Assembly (NCBI RefSeq): GCF_017792025.1
Contig: NZ_CP046956.1
Coordinates: 2,480,001-2,544,000 of the forward strand
Length of the DNA: 64,000 nucleotides
Source: Sediminibacillus dalangtanensis
GTDB lineage: Bacteria; Bacillota; Bacilli; Bacillales; Amphibacillaceae
Direction: 5' to 3'
In this document: positions 54,834 to 63,892 of the stretch, piece after piece
How positions within the stretch are numbered: the first letter of the stretch is position 1
Layout: every line of letters begins with the position of its first letter
The notes under the pieces: model-generated
Database searches by the model: none
Told to the model about the DNA's origin: nothing
The model's input: the letters and a program-made list of their open reading frames with translations, nothing else
Program-made: the position numbers and the translations under genes

Positions 54834-55640
54834 TTACAGTAAACACCTTTTCTGGTAATATCGAAGGGAAAATTCCCCAACACGTTTTGCCAGTCGGTAA
54901 TTCCAGACAGCCCCGGTCGCGATTCCAAGCAGCGGAATTCCTTGAACGACTTTTTTTCTTGCCGTCAAAATTAGCAACGATTTGATCGCCTGTTTTATCG
55001 GTTGGTGCAGCCACTTTTCGTCCACCAACTCATCATTTCCCTGATACATGTAATCTGCGGCAGACTTTGTTTCTGTAAGCAGGCTCTGCCATGCTTTCCA
55101 CTGCAATCGTCTAGGCAGAGTCGCGGCTTGAAAAACTTTTAACGACAACATCATTTCAGTCGGCCGACGAATTTCTCTTCCAAATCCCATTGCAATCAAC
55201 TGGACAAGTCGCAAATTCATGATCACTTGCAATGGAAAATCTGTCCCAAGCAACAGTCCACCGCCTGTACCTGCGGCACCTCCTTGTGCCATTGCATACA
55301 ACCGCCCCTTTGCCAACTCCTGTATGGAGATGTAAGAAGATTGCTCCATCGTCAACGATTGCATATCTTCAATCGTAGTTATTTCCGGACGAAATATCCT
55401 GCCCTGGGCAATTAATCTTTCCCTTGCTTCCTTCTGTAGTGCCGAACCTTGCAAATAAGCGTGTGAATGAAACAAAAGAGCATCTACCGTGCGGAACCAT
55501 TCTTGTTTCCTGGCCTCGTTCAACCGAATCATTGCCTGCTCTTGCACCGCATCATAAAGCCGTTCAAAATCATTGGCAGAGTGCGCTTCAAGCTTGTTTT
55601 CCCAGCTGGAAATTTCCTGACCAATCGGATTGACAGCCAC
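54834..55640 (-). CDS. EcsC family protein
   Basis: 268 residues from GTG at 55640 (AGGGGATCGT upstream); the longer ATG start at 55673 has no site. Alpha-helical with a central Gly-rich membrane-associating stretch (MAQGGAAGTGGGLLLGTDFPLQVIMNLRLVQLIAMGFG in parts). EcsC-type domains are of unknown function; in B. subtilis the EcsC of the ecs operon is a distinct protein. Convergent with uspA. Confidence 0.75.
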   Translation of the reverse strand: MAVNPIGQEISSWENKLEAHSANDFERLYDAVQEQAMIRLNEARKQEWFRTVDALLFHSHAYLQGSALQKEARERLIAQGRIFRPEITTIEDMQSLTMEQSSYISIQELAKGRLYAMAQGGAAGTGGGLLLGTDFPLQVIMNLRLVQLIAMGFGREIRRPTEMMLSLKVFQAATLPRRLQWKAWQSLLTETKSAADYMYQGNDELVDEKWLHQPIKQAIKSLLILTARKKVVQGIPLLGIATGAVWNYRLAKRVGEFSLRYYQKRCLL

Positions 55641-55764
55641 ACGATCCCCTCTTCCCTGCTTTTTTTCTATCATATCACTAGGACAAGATCCAGCGCATTG
55701 TATGATTTAAAACTTCATAAAGCTCTCTGAACCTAAACCTCGGTATGGTGTTATTATTTCCGTT

Positions 55765-56058
55765 CTAATCATGTTTAGGAAAAAGTGGAGACTTACGAGG
55801 AGACAGGTGTCCAAATCCAACGAAGTAGTCAAGGTACGCAGCCACAAACAGATCATTCACTTGCTAAAGCGGTATCTTTACCAAGTGAGCCGATGCTGTG
55901 TCCAGGGAAAGCGAGGTATCTGGCCGGAGTGTTTGCCTCCATCCATTCTAAAGAGAAAGTCAACAAATCATTTGCATAAAACAAAAAACCGAACGATGAT
56001 TCGAATCCCACTGAGCATTCGAACTCGTTCGGTTTTTGCTTTGCACTAAGTTTTGCCT
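55765..56058. repeat. dispersed structured repeat, long copy between EcsC and ackA
   Basis: Body: CTAAAGCGGTATCTTTACCA (55860s), GGGAAAGCGAGGTATCTGGC, CATCCATTCTAAAGAGAAAG. Then a hairpin AAACCGAACGATGATTCGAA ... TTCGAACTCGTTCGGTTTTT and the tail TTTGCACTAAGTTTTGCC. It aligns over its length with the copy at 61414-61707 and with the reverse copy at 63893-64000. The CTAAAGAGAAAG-to-hairpin portion is the uninterrupted form of the sequence cut by the element at 7.8-8.9 kb. No protein frame seen. Confidence 0.7.
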
Positions 56059-56087
56059 CAACCGCTTTTATCTGAAAATATTTTTAA

Positions 56088-57272
56088 TTAAGCAAGTCTT
56101 ACCGTATCCCGTGCAATCATGACTTCTTCATTGGTAGGGATGACGATTACTTTAACTGGCGAATGCGGGTAGTTGATGAACGCTTCTTTTCCGCGAATAT
56201 TATTTAGAGAAGGATCCCAGTAAACACCCATGAACTCGAGCCCTTTTAAGACACGTTCACGAATCTCCGTACTATTCTCTCCTACACCAGCAGTGAAGAT
56301 AATCGCATCCACGCCATGCATTCTTGCAGCATAAGAACCAAGGTATTTATGAATTCTTTCTGCGAATACTTCAAGAGCGAGCTCGGCACGCTCATCTTTA
56401 TCGTTAGCCCGCTCCGTAATGTCCCGTAAGTCACTAGAAAAGCCGGATAACGCAAGCATTCCGCTTTCTTTATTTAAAACCGTCATAACTTCGTTGGCTG
56501 TCTTACCAGTTTTATCCATTATATAAGGGATCAAAGCAGGATCAATGTTTCCAGATCTCGTTCCCATTGTCACACCTGCTAAAGGGGTGAAGCCCATCGA
56601 AGTATCTATTGATTTCCCGTTTTCAATGGCAGCGATACTTGCCCCATTACCCAGGTGGCAGGAAATCAGCCGCAACTGCTCAAGCGGTAATCCAAGCAGC
56701 TCAGCAGCACGCTGCGATACATATTTGTGAGAAGTACCATGGAAACCGTATTTCCGAATGCCGTACTTTTCGTAATATTCATATGGAAGACTGTATAAAT
56801 AAGATTGCTCCGGCATCGTCTGGTGAAAAGCTGTATCGAATACAGCAACGGCGGGAACATCCGGAAGAATCTCGCGGAAGGCACGGATACCCGTAAGGTT
56901 TGCCGGGTTGTGCAATGGTGCAAGATCCGAAACCTCTTCAATTTCTCTAATTACCTCATCGGTAATTTTCACGGAATCACTGAAACGCTCGCCACCATGT
57001 ACCACCCGGTGACCGACACCCTCGATTTCATCCAGTGATTGGATAACCCCGGATGCAGTCAGCTTGTCCAACAGCATCTTGACTGCCTGTTCATGATTGG
57101 GAATGTCCGTGGTTGTCTCGTCCTTCTCTCCTGCTGCCTCTATCGTGAAAACAGAGTTTTTGATGCCGATCCGTTCGACCAAGCCTTTCGCAATCACTGT
57201 TTCTTCTGGCATCTCGATCAATTGGAACTTCAGAGAGGAACTGCCTGCATTTATCGCTAATGTTTTGCTCAC
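56088..57272 (-). CDS. ackA: acetate kinase
   Basis: 394 residues from GTG at 57272 (GAAAGGA nine bases upstream); the ATG at 57290 lacks spacing. Interconverts acetyl-phosphate and acetate with [17 protein letters not shown] (phosphate-binding start), GHRVVHGGE, the catalytic Asp in [40 protein letters not shown] (in part) and GVGENS. Overflow and energy metabolism. Next to ytxK as in B. subtilis. Confidence 0.96.
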   Translation of the reverse strand: MSKTLAINAGSSSLKFQLIEMPEETVIAKGLVERIGIKNSVFTIEAAGEKDETTTDIPNHEQAVKMLLDKLTASGVIQSLDEIEGVGHRVVHGGERFSDSVKITDEVIREIEEVSDLAPLHNPANLTGIRAFREILPDVPAVAVFDTAFHQTMPEQSYLYSLPYEYYEKYGIRKYGFHGTSHKYVSQRAAELLGLPLEQLRLISCHLGNGASIAAIENGKSIDTSMGFTPLAGVTMGTRSGNIDPALIPYIMDKTGKTANEVMTVLNKESGMLALSGFSSDLRDITERANDKDERAELALEVFAERIHKYLGSYAARMHGVDAIIFTAGVGENSTEIRERVLKGLEFMGVYWDPSLNNIRGKEAFINYPHSPVKVIVIPTNEEVMIARDTVRLA

Positions 57273-57413
57273 TATATTCAATCCTTTCATTCAAACGTCC
57301 TTATATACTCCCTTACTCATTTAAACACCGCTTCATCAAGTTTGCAATATCAAGGTTTTAATGATAACGCTTGCCTTTCAAAATCTTTATTTTCAAACTA
57401 TTTGCCAGCAGTT

Positions 57414-58400
57414 TCAAGAAATGCCTGCTTGTTTGAACCATTGATTTATTTTTACCAGGATGTCGTTCATGGCCTGGACATTTTTAAATGAAGGCAGCTT
57501 GGCCATTAATGCTTCTTTTGGAGCCTTGGTATCCAGCCCCTTTTTTTGAAGCAAAAAGATGCTTTTCGCATTTTGTTCTGACTTGAATATGGTTTCAGGC
57601 AATTGGACAATACCAAATATATGAGCATTTTTTTGCAGGAAAGCGTTCAGTTTCGATGCCTGATCGCTGTCAAACAAAAAGTTCGGGATGATTAAAACCA
57701 GATAACCGCCTTCTTTTGTGTACTTGATGCTTTGCTCAATCAATAAGTGATGAGCATAAGAATGCCCTTCTTCCGCCTTAAGTTCGTAATCGTTGGCAAT
57801 GATATCATCCGGATAGTAGCCTACTGGTAAATCGGAAACAATCAAATCTGCAGGTTCCATTAAAAACGGCCGTAGACTGTCCTGATGAAACAATTCCATG
57901 TCAATTTGTTGGAAATTGGCACTCATCAAAGCAATTCTGATTAAGGTGGCATCGACTTCACTTCCGAGTGGAACCGTTTGCTGCGGCAGTTGATTATGGA
58001 CGGCGGTCAACAAGTTTCCTGTTCCACAAGCAGGGTCAAATAAACGTATTTGTTCTCTGCCTTTCATTAATTTATTTGCCAAATATCCTGCGAACATCGC
58101 GACGGTGTCAGGAGTGATTAAATGTTGCTGCTGTGTTGCGCCCTGCATCCCTTTCAAGGAAGCCAATTGAATCGACTTTCTAATCTCCTCCCGGTCAAAA
58201 GAACTGATATCCAACTCGTTGGCTTTTTTTCGTAAGTGTTGCAGCGCAAATTCATTGAGTTCCTCTGTCGTTTCACCGGTAAAAAAGTATTCCAGCACCA
58301 GGGCCAGACTGTCCAAGTACGGCTGTTCCGTCTGGCGCCCAATTTGTTCAGCAGTTTCATCTAGAAAGGTATATATTGTTTCCACATTATTGTGTTCCAT
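57414..58400 (-). CDS. ytxK: class I SAM-dependent methyltransferase YtxK
   Basis: 328 residues. An N-terminal helical region followed by an N-6-adenine-methylase-like fold: LFDPACGTGNLLTAV (motif I, about residues 118-132) and SDLPVGYYPDD in the place of the catalytic NPPY. The altered motif (DLPV) is typical of the YtxK group, in which target and activity are unknown. Site GGGGGAAGCAAA before the ATG at 58400. Between ackA and tpx. Confidence 0.85.
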   Translation of the reverse strand: MEHNNVETIYTFLDETAEQIGRQTEQPYLDSLALVLEYFFTGETTEELNEFALQHLRKKANELDISSFDREEIRKSIQLASLKGMQGATQQQHLITPDTVAMFAGYLANKLMKGREQIRLFDPACGTGNLLTAVHNQLPQQTVPLGSEVDATLIRIALMSANFQQIDMELFHQDSLRPFLMEPADLIVSDLPVGYYPDDIIANDYELKAEEGHSYAHHLLIEQSIKYTKEGGYLVLIIPNFLFDSDQASKLNAFLQKNAHIFGIVQLPETIFKSEQNAKSIFLLQKKGLDTKAPKEALMAKLPSFKNVQAMNDILVKINQWFKQAGIS

Positions 58401-58509
58401 TTTGCTTCCCCCATTCGTTTACACTCGTTAACCTATTATTTTAACAAAACCTATCTGTTCAGAGAACATATATGTTTATGTACCACTCTTATAAACATTC
58501 GGACAGCCA

Positions 58510-58596
58510 CAAAAAACCCCGAATGCCTGGTCGGCCGATGCAAAACAAAGAACACAGTTCCTCGTACGTTGCATCGGCGGACAAGTCACTCGGGGC
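58510..58596 (-). terminator. long tpx terminator hairpin
   Basis: A very long stem on the minus strand: CCCCGAGTGACTTGTC ... GACCAGGCATTCGGGG with inner CCGATGCAA/TTGCATCGG, followed by TTTTTT. It lies just past the tpx stop. Confidence 0.8.
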
Positions 58597-58623
58597 AAGT
58601 CCTGAATCACGTAGCAAAATAAA

Positions 58624-59124
58624 TTATTTCGTCTCTTTTACCGCGGCAAGGGCTTTTTCATAATCAGGATGGTTGGTGCCTTCGCTTACGTATTCTGTGT
58701 ACGTCACCTTGCCTTCTGAATCGACGACAAAAACAGAACGTGCCAATAGGCGCAGTTCCTCCATCAATACCCCATATTGTTGGGCAAAGTCTGCATCTTT
58801 ATGATCGGAAAAGATGTCGATGTGCTGAATATCATTCGCTTGTATCCAACGTTTTTGCGCAAAGGGTAAATCCATGCTAACAGTCAGTACTTTAACATTG
58901 CTCAGCTTTTCTGCGGCATCATTAAAGCGTTGTGTCTGCTCTGCACATACTCCTGTATCGACAGAGGGAACGACACTGATTAGACGTACTTGGCCACTGT
59001 AATCAGATAAACGGACTTCATTCAAATCGTTATCAAGCACCTTAAAATCGGGTGCTGTGTCGCCAACTTTCACTTCGTTCCCAACAAGCGTCATTAAGGT
59101 GCCTTTAAAGGTTACATTCGCCAT
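58624..59124 (-). CDS. tpx: thiol peroxidase (single-cysteine Tpx)
   Basis: 166 residues. Reduces peroxides. The peroxidatic Cys is present in VPSVDTGVCAEQTQRFN with Thr nearby and the conserved Arg in LLARSVFVVD. The resolving Cys normally found in LPFAQKRWC is Ile here (SMDLPFAQKRWIQAND), and the protein has no other Cys. ATG at 59124 after GGAGG with eight bases spacing. Neighbour of ytxK and gerW as in B. subtilis. Confidence 0.92.
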   Translation of the reverse strand: MANVTFKGTLMTLVGNEVKVGDTAPDFKVLDNDLNEVRLSDYSGQVRLISVVPSVDTGVCAEQTQRFNDAAEKLSNVKVLTVSMDLPFAQKRWIQANDIQHIDIFSDHKDADFAQQYGVLMEELRLLARSVFVVDSEGKVTYTEYVSEGTNHPDYEKALAAVKETK

Positions 59125-59211
59125 TCTATCAGCCTCCATCATTTATTGTCGTTTCTTATTATGAAGGCATTGAAAACGAATGTCTAACATAAAGGCCGAA
59201 CTACCCTGCTA

Positions 59212-59754
59212 TTACTCGTCTTCATATTCCTCCGAGTCCTCGTCATCGCTTTCCTCTTTGTTTTTCTTCTCTTTTCCTTTTTTATCCTTCTTATCTTTTC
59301 CCGCTTTCTCGCCCTTTTCTTTCTCTTCTTTCCCGCCGCCCTTTTCCAATTTTCCCAAGGTACCTTTCAGCATTTCCTGGATTTTATCCATTGCTTGTGG
59401 TGCGAAATCCAATAACTTCTCATAAAGATGGGTACTTTGATCGAGGTGGATCATTTGTACACCCTTTTCATTGACAATCAAAAAAGCTATCGGTGTGATG
59501 GATACTCCTCCACCACTTCCTCCGCCAAATGGCATCCCACTACCACCCTCAGAATCGGAGCTGTCTCCTCCACCCGACTGACCTTTAAACTCTGATCCAC
59601 CTGCAGCAAAGCCAAATCCAACGCGGGAAACGGTAATGATCATACTGCCATCGGGGGATTCTACCGGATCTCCAATAATCGTATTGACATCGACCATATC
59701 TTTCAGATTTTCCATAGCAGTAGTCATTAAACCTTCAATTGGATGTTCACTCAT
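59212..59754 (-). CDS. gerW: GerW/YtfJ sporulation protein with extended charged tail
   Basis: 180 residues. The conserved core (1-130) has VDVNTIIGDPVESPDGSMIITVSRVGFGFAAGG, a Gly-rich loop (GGSGMPFGGGSGGGVSITP) and FLIVNEKGVQMI. The C-terminal 40 residues are Lys/Glu-rich (GKEEKEKGEKAGKDKKD), ending EESDDEDSEEYEDE; this makes it longer than B. subtilis YtfJ (about 151). Forespore protein needed for cortex lytic enzyme activity during germination. Downstream of ytfI by 15 bases. Confidence 0.88.
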   Translation of the reverse strand: MSEHPIEGLMTTAMENLKDMVDVNTIIGDPVESPDGSMIITVSRVGFGFAAGGSEFKGQSGGGDSSDSEGGSGMPFGGGSGGGVSITPIAFLIVNEKGVQMIHLDQSTHLYEKLLDFAPQAMDKIQEMLKGTLGKLEKGGGKEEKEKGEKAGKDKKDKKGKEKKNKEESDDEDSEEYEDE

Positions 59755-59769
59755 TTATAATCGGCCTCC

Positions 59770-60399
59770 TTAAGTATTTACTGGTTCGTTCGCAGTCTTC
59801 CATGTTTTACTTGAGAACTGTTTCATAATATGTCGAATGATGCGTATAGCTTTACCTAAACGGAAGGAAAAGATACATTCCGCTTTGGTATAAAGATATT
59901 CATGTTGAAACAAAGGCAGGATATCGATCTCCTCCCTCGGCATTCGTTTGGCGTGAGAATGCAGCCAAGCAACCAAACTATACTTAATTCCCCACCCAGC
60001 ACCAGCTGCTATTCCTGTTGCTCTTGCATCCGTCAAGCCTATCTTCGTTTTCCAGGACAACTGATGGACTGAAATTTGCGAAATAAATTCGAAAATCAGA
60101 GGCAGGATGGACCGGTATGCCTCCAAATGACGCATCCACTCCTGCCATTTTTGCTTCAATGATTTGCCTTCTTCCTTTTCCGATATCCCTGCTGATTGAT
60201 ACCGGTTTTCCCCTTCCGAAAACGGGAAAAATTCTTTATGAAACACACGGACACCCAATATCTCCACCTGGATATGGAAATAGTCAGAGCCGTTTTCGTA
60301 TTGATAATCCAACGTCAAGTAAACTCGCAGCCATAACAAGAGGATAAAGATTAATAAGAGAAGAAACAGAATGATACCTCCGGACAGAAGCCACCCCAT
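59770..60399 (-). CDS. ytfI: DUF2953 protein YtfI
   Basis: 209 residues. One N-terminal membrane anchor (about 6-26, GGIILFLLLLIFILLLWLRVY), then a basic soluble domain with RATGIAAGAGWGIKYSLVAWLHSH of the DUF2953 family. Expressed in the forespore with gerW in B. subtilis. ATG at 60399 follows GGAGGTGTTTGT; the longer ATG at 60462 lacks support. Divergent from the NAD kinase gene. Confidence 0.82.
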   Translation of the reverse strand: MGWLLSGGIILFLLLLIFILLLWLRVYLTLDYQYENGSDYFHIQVEILGVRVFHKEFFPFSEGENRYQSAGISEKEEGKSLKQKWQEWMRHLEAYRSILPLIFEFISQISVHQLSWKTKIGLTDARATGIAAGAGWGIKYSLVAWLHSHAKRMPREEIDILPLFQHEYLYTKAECIFSFRLGKAIRIIRHIMKQFSSKTWKTANEPVNT

Positions 60400-60591
60400 A
60401 CAAACACCTCCATTGTCTCCAGTATTTTCAAAACGACAATGGATTAAACAAGGATTGTTCACTATGTTCCTGCTGGGATTATGAAAAAAAGAATGATAAC
60501 ATGACTATAAAGCGTTTACTCACAGGTGGAGTGATCTGTGAAATGGATAACAACAAAAGATAACTATGCAGTCAGACAGGAGGAAGCAATA

Positions 60592-61392
60592 ATGGACAAT
60601 CGTCGTAACCTTTATTTTTACTACCCTAAAGAAGAGGAACTTGAAAAAAATCTCCAACCATTATTCAAGCTTGCGAAAGAGAATGGGTTCAACATTGTAG
60701 ACAAGTCGGAAGATGCCAATATTATCATCAGTGTAGGAGGAGACGGCGCCTTTTTACAGGCCGTTAGAAAAACGGGTTTTCGGCAGGATTGTTTGTACAC
60801 GGGAATCGCCCGATCCAATGAAGCAGGGCTGTATTGCGACTTTAACCTCGATAATTATGATGAGATGGTCAATTCTATCCTTCATGAGGAACTGGAAGTG
60901 CGCCGCTTTCCGGTAATCGATGTGCAGGTAAATAACCAGGCACACTTTTTATGCCTAAATGAAGCAAGTATCCGATCTACGTTGATTAAAACAATCGTAA
61001 TGGATGTGTTTATTGATGACCAGCATTTTGAAACATTTCGCGGAGATGGATTGATCGTGGCCACACCTACCGGCAGTACAGGATACAATAAATCTACCAA
61101 CGGAGCCGTCGTCGATCCGAAAACGCCATGTTTTCAGGTTACCGAACTGGCATCTTTGAACAACAACCGGTACAGGACACTTGGATCTTCCTTTGTTCTG
61201 GACAAGTCGAGGAAACTGACATTGAAAGTTGTACAGGATGGAAATGATTATCCTATCATCGGATTTGATAATGAGGCATATTCTGTTCGGAACATTCAAG
61301 ATTTAACCGTCACACTTAGTGATAAAAAAGTCAAAACAGTAAAATTAAAAAACAATTCGTATTGGGATAGAGTGAAAAGAACCTTTTTATAA
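60592..61392 (+). CDS. nadF2: NAD kinase 2
   Basis: 266 residues. Makes NADP from NAD and ATP. Seen: the GGDG loop SVGGDGAFLQAV (residues about 50-61), CLNEASIRST (NE motif), DGLIVATPTGSTGYNKSTNGAVV with the conserved catalytic region, and a Gly/Asp-rich middle. Bacilli encode two NAD kinases; this is the YtdI type, by position next to ytfI and ytcJ. ATG at 60592 after AGGAGGAAGCAATA. Confidence 0.9.
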   Translation: MDNRRNLYFYYPKEEELEKNLQPLFKLAKENGFNIVDKSEDANIIISVGGDGAFLQAVRKTGFRQDCLYTGIARSNEAGLYCDFNLDNYDEMVNSILHEELEVRRFPVIDVQVNNQAHFLCLNEASIRSTLIKTIVMDVFIDDQHFETFRGDGLIVATPTGSTGYNKSTNGAVVDPKTPCFQVTELASLNNNRYRTLGSSFVLDKSRKLTLKVVQDGNDYPIIGFDNEAYSVRNIQDLTVTLSDKKVKTVKLKNNSYWDRVKRTFL

Positions 61393-61413
61393 ATCTCCTC
61401 CCATTAAATAAGC

Positions 61414-61707
61414 GATCCTGGGACAAAAGCATGGCAAATTACACCAGAAGAGAGGTATCTCCATCCAACGGAGGCAAGGTGCGCAGACTCCAGCGGGATG
61501 AGCGCGAGCTGAAGATCCACTTGGCAAAGCGGTATTCTTTGCCATGTTAGCTAAAGCCGTGCCCACGGAAAGCGAAGTACCTTGCCGGAGTGGGAAGTTG
61601 CACTTTTCATCGGGTAGTACGTTTTGCTTTTTGCTCATCAGAAAAAACCGAACGAATGGTGGAATCGTTCGGTTTTCATTTTGGTCACGATGCTTTTGTC
61701 CTAGCCT
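61414..61707. repeat. dispersed structured repeat, long copy with inverted ends
   Basis: Starts CTGGGACAAAAGCATGG (61418) and ends ATGCTTTTGTCCTAGCC (61691-61707), an inverted end pair. Between them are GCAGACTCCAGCGGGATG, CAAAGCGGTATTCTTTG, GCCGTGCCCACGGAAAGCGA, and a final hairpin AACCGAACGA/TCGTTCGGTT. It aligns with 55765-56058 and with 63893-64000 (reverse). The region 61393-61761 contains no gene. MITE-like structure, no coding. Confidence 0.75.
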
Positions 61708-61761
61708 CGCTTATTATGTCCCTAACACTCTTTCAGCATCCTTTGTTATCTCGAGCTTTTA

Positions 61762-63372
61762 TTACGTTTCTGCTTTCCAATGATATTTTTGATAAACGAC
61801 TGTCTCATCGACTACGGTTTGTTGTACTTGCAGTGTCGTAATCTGTTCTGGATCGATTGTAAAAGGATCCTGATCTAGAATGGTAAAGTCAGCATTGTAG
61901 CCAGGTGCTATTTTTCCCTGATCGAACTCATGGCAAGAAGCATAGGCACTGCCATTTGTATATAATGAGATCGCCTCGTACATAGACAACCGCTGTTCAT
62001 GTTGATAGCTTACCCCATCGACACTCGATTTTCTTAGAACAGCAGCTTCAATACCAAGCAGTGGATTGATACTCTCTATCGGTGCATCTGAACCCGCTGC
62101 ACAAGGAATATCACGCTCTAGGAAAGTTTTCCAGGCATATGCATGCGTCAACCGCTGTTTTCCTATCCGATCAATAATCCACGGAAAGTCCGAAGCCACA
62201 AACGTCGGTTGAATATCAAGCACCACATCAAGCTCTGTCAATAAGTCCAGCAAACGATCATTTACAATTTGCGCATGAATAATCCGGTCTCGCCGGCCAT
62301 TCCCTAGCGGATATTTTCTCAGTGTTTCAGCAACTGCTTCGACAGCCTTGTCCCCAATTGCATGAACAGCAACCGGCATCCCATAGCCTCTCGCTTTTTG
62401 AACCAGTGCTTCAAGGTCCTCCATGCTATGAATATTGATTCCTGCATTTTCCGGATCATCGTCATATGGTTCTGAAAGCCAGGCTGTTCTACCGCCAAGT
62501 GCACCATCCGAAAAAATCTTCATCGCACCCATTTCAATGAATTCAGTACCTTTATGGTAATCAAGTCCTGATGAAGCCATATCATCGATTACCTCATGAT
62601 GAACAAGCAAGTGAGCACGAAACTTACGTTTGACTCCATCAATCCCATTCGTAAATGCATGGTATGTTTTCAGAAAACCGCCATAATAATTTAAATCCTC
62701 TGTATGTCCACCAACCAAACCATTACGGTGTAAATCATCGACTGCTGTCTGAACAATCGCAGTTAGATGCTCCTCCGACATTTCCGGAATGACATTCTTG
62801 ATATATTCTTGCGCCGTATCAAGAAAATAACCGGTTGCTTTTCCGGAAGTATTTCTTACAATGACACCGCCTTGTGGGTTTTCCGTCTTGTCGTTGATGC
62901 CCGCTTGTTCCATAGCCAACGAGTTGGCCAGCAGCGCATGCCGGCAAATACGGGTCAGCATCATCGGATTTTCTGGACTGATTTCATCTAGCTCCTCTCG
63001 TTGAAGAATGACTGGATCTTTCCAGTGATTTTCATTCCAGCCCTCCCCGATCAACCATTCTCCAGGCTCGAGCTGGGACACACGACTTCGAAGGGCAGCT
63101 TTTACCTCCTCCACAGATTTCATTGCAGATAAATCCAAGTGAATTAACTTTTCGCCATGTCCGATAATATGTAAGTGGCTGTCAGTAAAGCCAGGGAACA
63201 TGGTATTGCCTTGTAAATCCTGAACCTTGTCAACCCTCCCCCGATAAGTTCTTTTTAAATCCGAAACAGATCCAGTATCCACCACTTTCCCTTCTTCCGT
63301 AAAAACAGCTTCCACCGTATCCATCTCAGATATCATTGTATAAATGGTTCCGCCTTGCCAGATAGTTCCCAT
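61762..63372 (-). CDS. ytcJ: amidohydrolase YtcJ
   Basis: 536 residues. Metal-dependent amidohydrolase of the TIM-barrel type. Seen: PGFTDSHLHIIGHGEKL (HxH), GGHTEDLNYYGG, KIFSDGALGGRTAWL, AVHAIGDKAVEAV with the distal His, GSDAPIESINPLL (Asp). Substrate unknown (B. subtilis YtcJ is uncharacterised). ATG at 63372 after AAAGGGGAAACGTGGT. An in-frame ATG at 63519 lies in the ssp terminator and is unlikely. Confidence 0.88.
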   Translation of the reverse strand: MGTIWQGGTIYTMISEMDTVEAVFTEEGKVVDTGSVSDLKRTYRGRVDKVQDLQGNTMFPGFTDSHLHIIGHGEKLIHLDLSAMKSVEEVKAALRSRVSQLEPGEWLIGEGWNENHWKDPVILQREELDEISPENPMMLTRICRHALLANSLAMEQAGINDKTENPQGGVIVRNTSGKATGYFLDTAQEYIKNVIPEMSEEHLTAIVQTAVDDLHRNGLVGGHTEDLNYYGGFLKTYHAFTNGIDGVKRKFRAHLLVHHEVIDDMASSGLDYHKGTEFIEMGAMKIFSDGALGGRTAWLSEPYDDDPENAGINIHSMEDLEALVQKARGYGMPVAVHAIGDKAVEAVAETLRKYPLGNGRRDRIIHAQIVNDRLLDLLTELDVVLDIQPTFVASDFPWIIDRIGKQRLTHAYAWKTFLERDIPCAAGSDAPIESINPLLGIEAAVLRKSSVDGVSYQHEQRLSMYEAISLYTNGSAYASCHEFDQGKIAPGYNADFTILDQDPFTIDPEQITTLQVQQTVVDETVVYQKYHWKAET

Positions 63373-63483
63373 ACCACGTTTCCCCTTTTCTGATGATTCC
63401 TTTGTTGTTAAATTAATATTAAAATTAGAAAATTGTCGGAGTTTGATGAATTGTAAATATTTTAACCGTTTTAAGAAAAAATG

Positions 63484-63513
63484 AAAAGGGTAGTGCTCGC
63501 ACACTACCCTTTT
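63484..63513. terminator. bidirectional terminator between ytcJ and the ssp gene
   Basis: AAAAGGGTAGTG and CACTACCCTTTT around CTCGCA, with A and T runs at both sides. On the minus strand it ends the ssp transcript. Confidence 0.85.
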
Positions 63514-63531
63514 TGCCATCCTTATATAATT

Positions 63532-63726
63532 TTAACCGCGGAATTGTTGTTGTGCCGTCGATACCAAGCGTTTGGTGATTTCTCCACCAACGGAACCGTT
63601 AGCACGAGAAGTTGTATCAGCGCCAAGTTGGACACCGAATTCTTGAGCAATTTCAGTTTTCATTTGGTTTAAAGCTTGTTCCACTCCAGGTACAAGAAGC
63701 TGGTTGCTGTTATTGTTGTTAGCCAT
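63532..63726 (-). CDS. alpha/beta-type small acid-soluble spore protein
   Basis: 64 residues. Coats spore DNA and protects it from UV and heat. Contains the GPR protease site region KTEIAQEFG and the family's second conserved block [21 protein letters not shown]. Starts [23 protein letters not shown]. Expressed in the forespore; the ssp symbol (sspA/B/C/D) cannot be set by sequence alone. Preceded by the site GGAAGGAGGTGAGAAGAC. Confidence 0.96.
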   Translation of the reverse strand: MANNNNSNQLLVPGVEQALNQMKTEIAQEFGVQLGADTTSRANGSVGGEITKRLVSTAQQQFRG

Positions 63727-63753
63727 GTCTTCTCACCTCCTTCCCTGTATCCC

Positions 63754-63784
63754 TAGCATATACAGTAGGAAGAGAAGCCATACA
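63754..63784 (-). promoter_or_regulatory. sigma-G-like promoter of the ssp gene
   Basis: TGTATG (63784-63779; fits GHATR) and TATGCTA (63760-63754; fits CATNHTA except one base) with an 18-base spacer. Matches forespore sigma-G control expected for this gene. Confidence 0.65.
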
Positions 63785-63892
63785 GTGAGATAACTGGGAG
63801 AGATGACAGCTTTAACCAACTATTTCATGGCTAGTTTGTAGCATTAAAGATAGAAACTGCGCAGGAACTGTAATGGGAAATTCCATTGCCTA

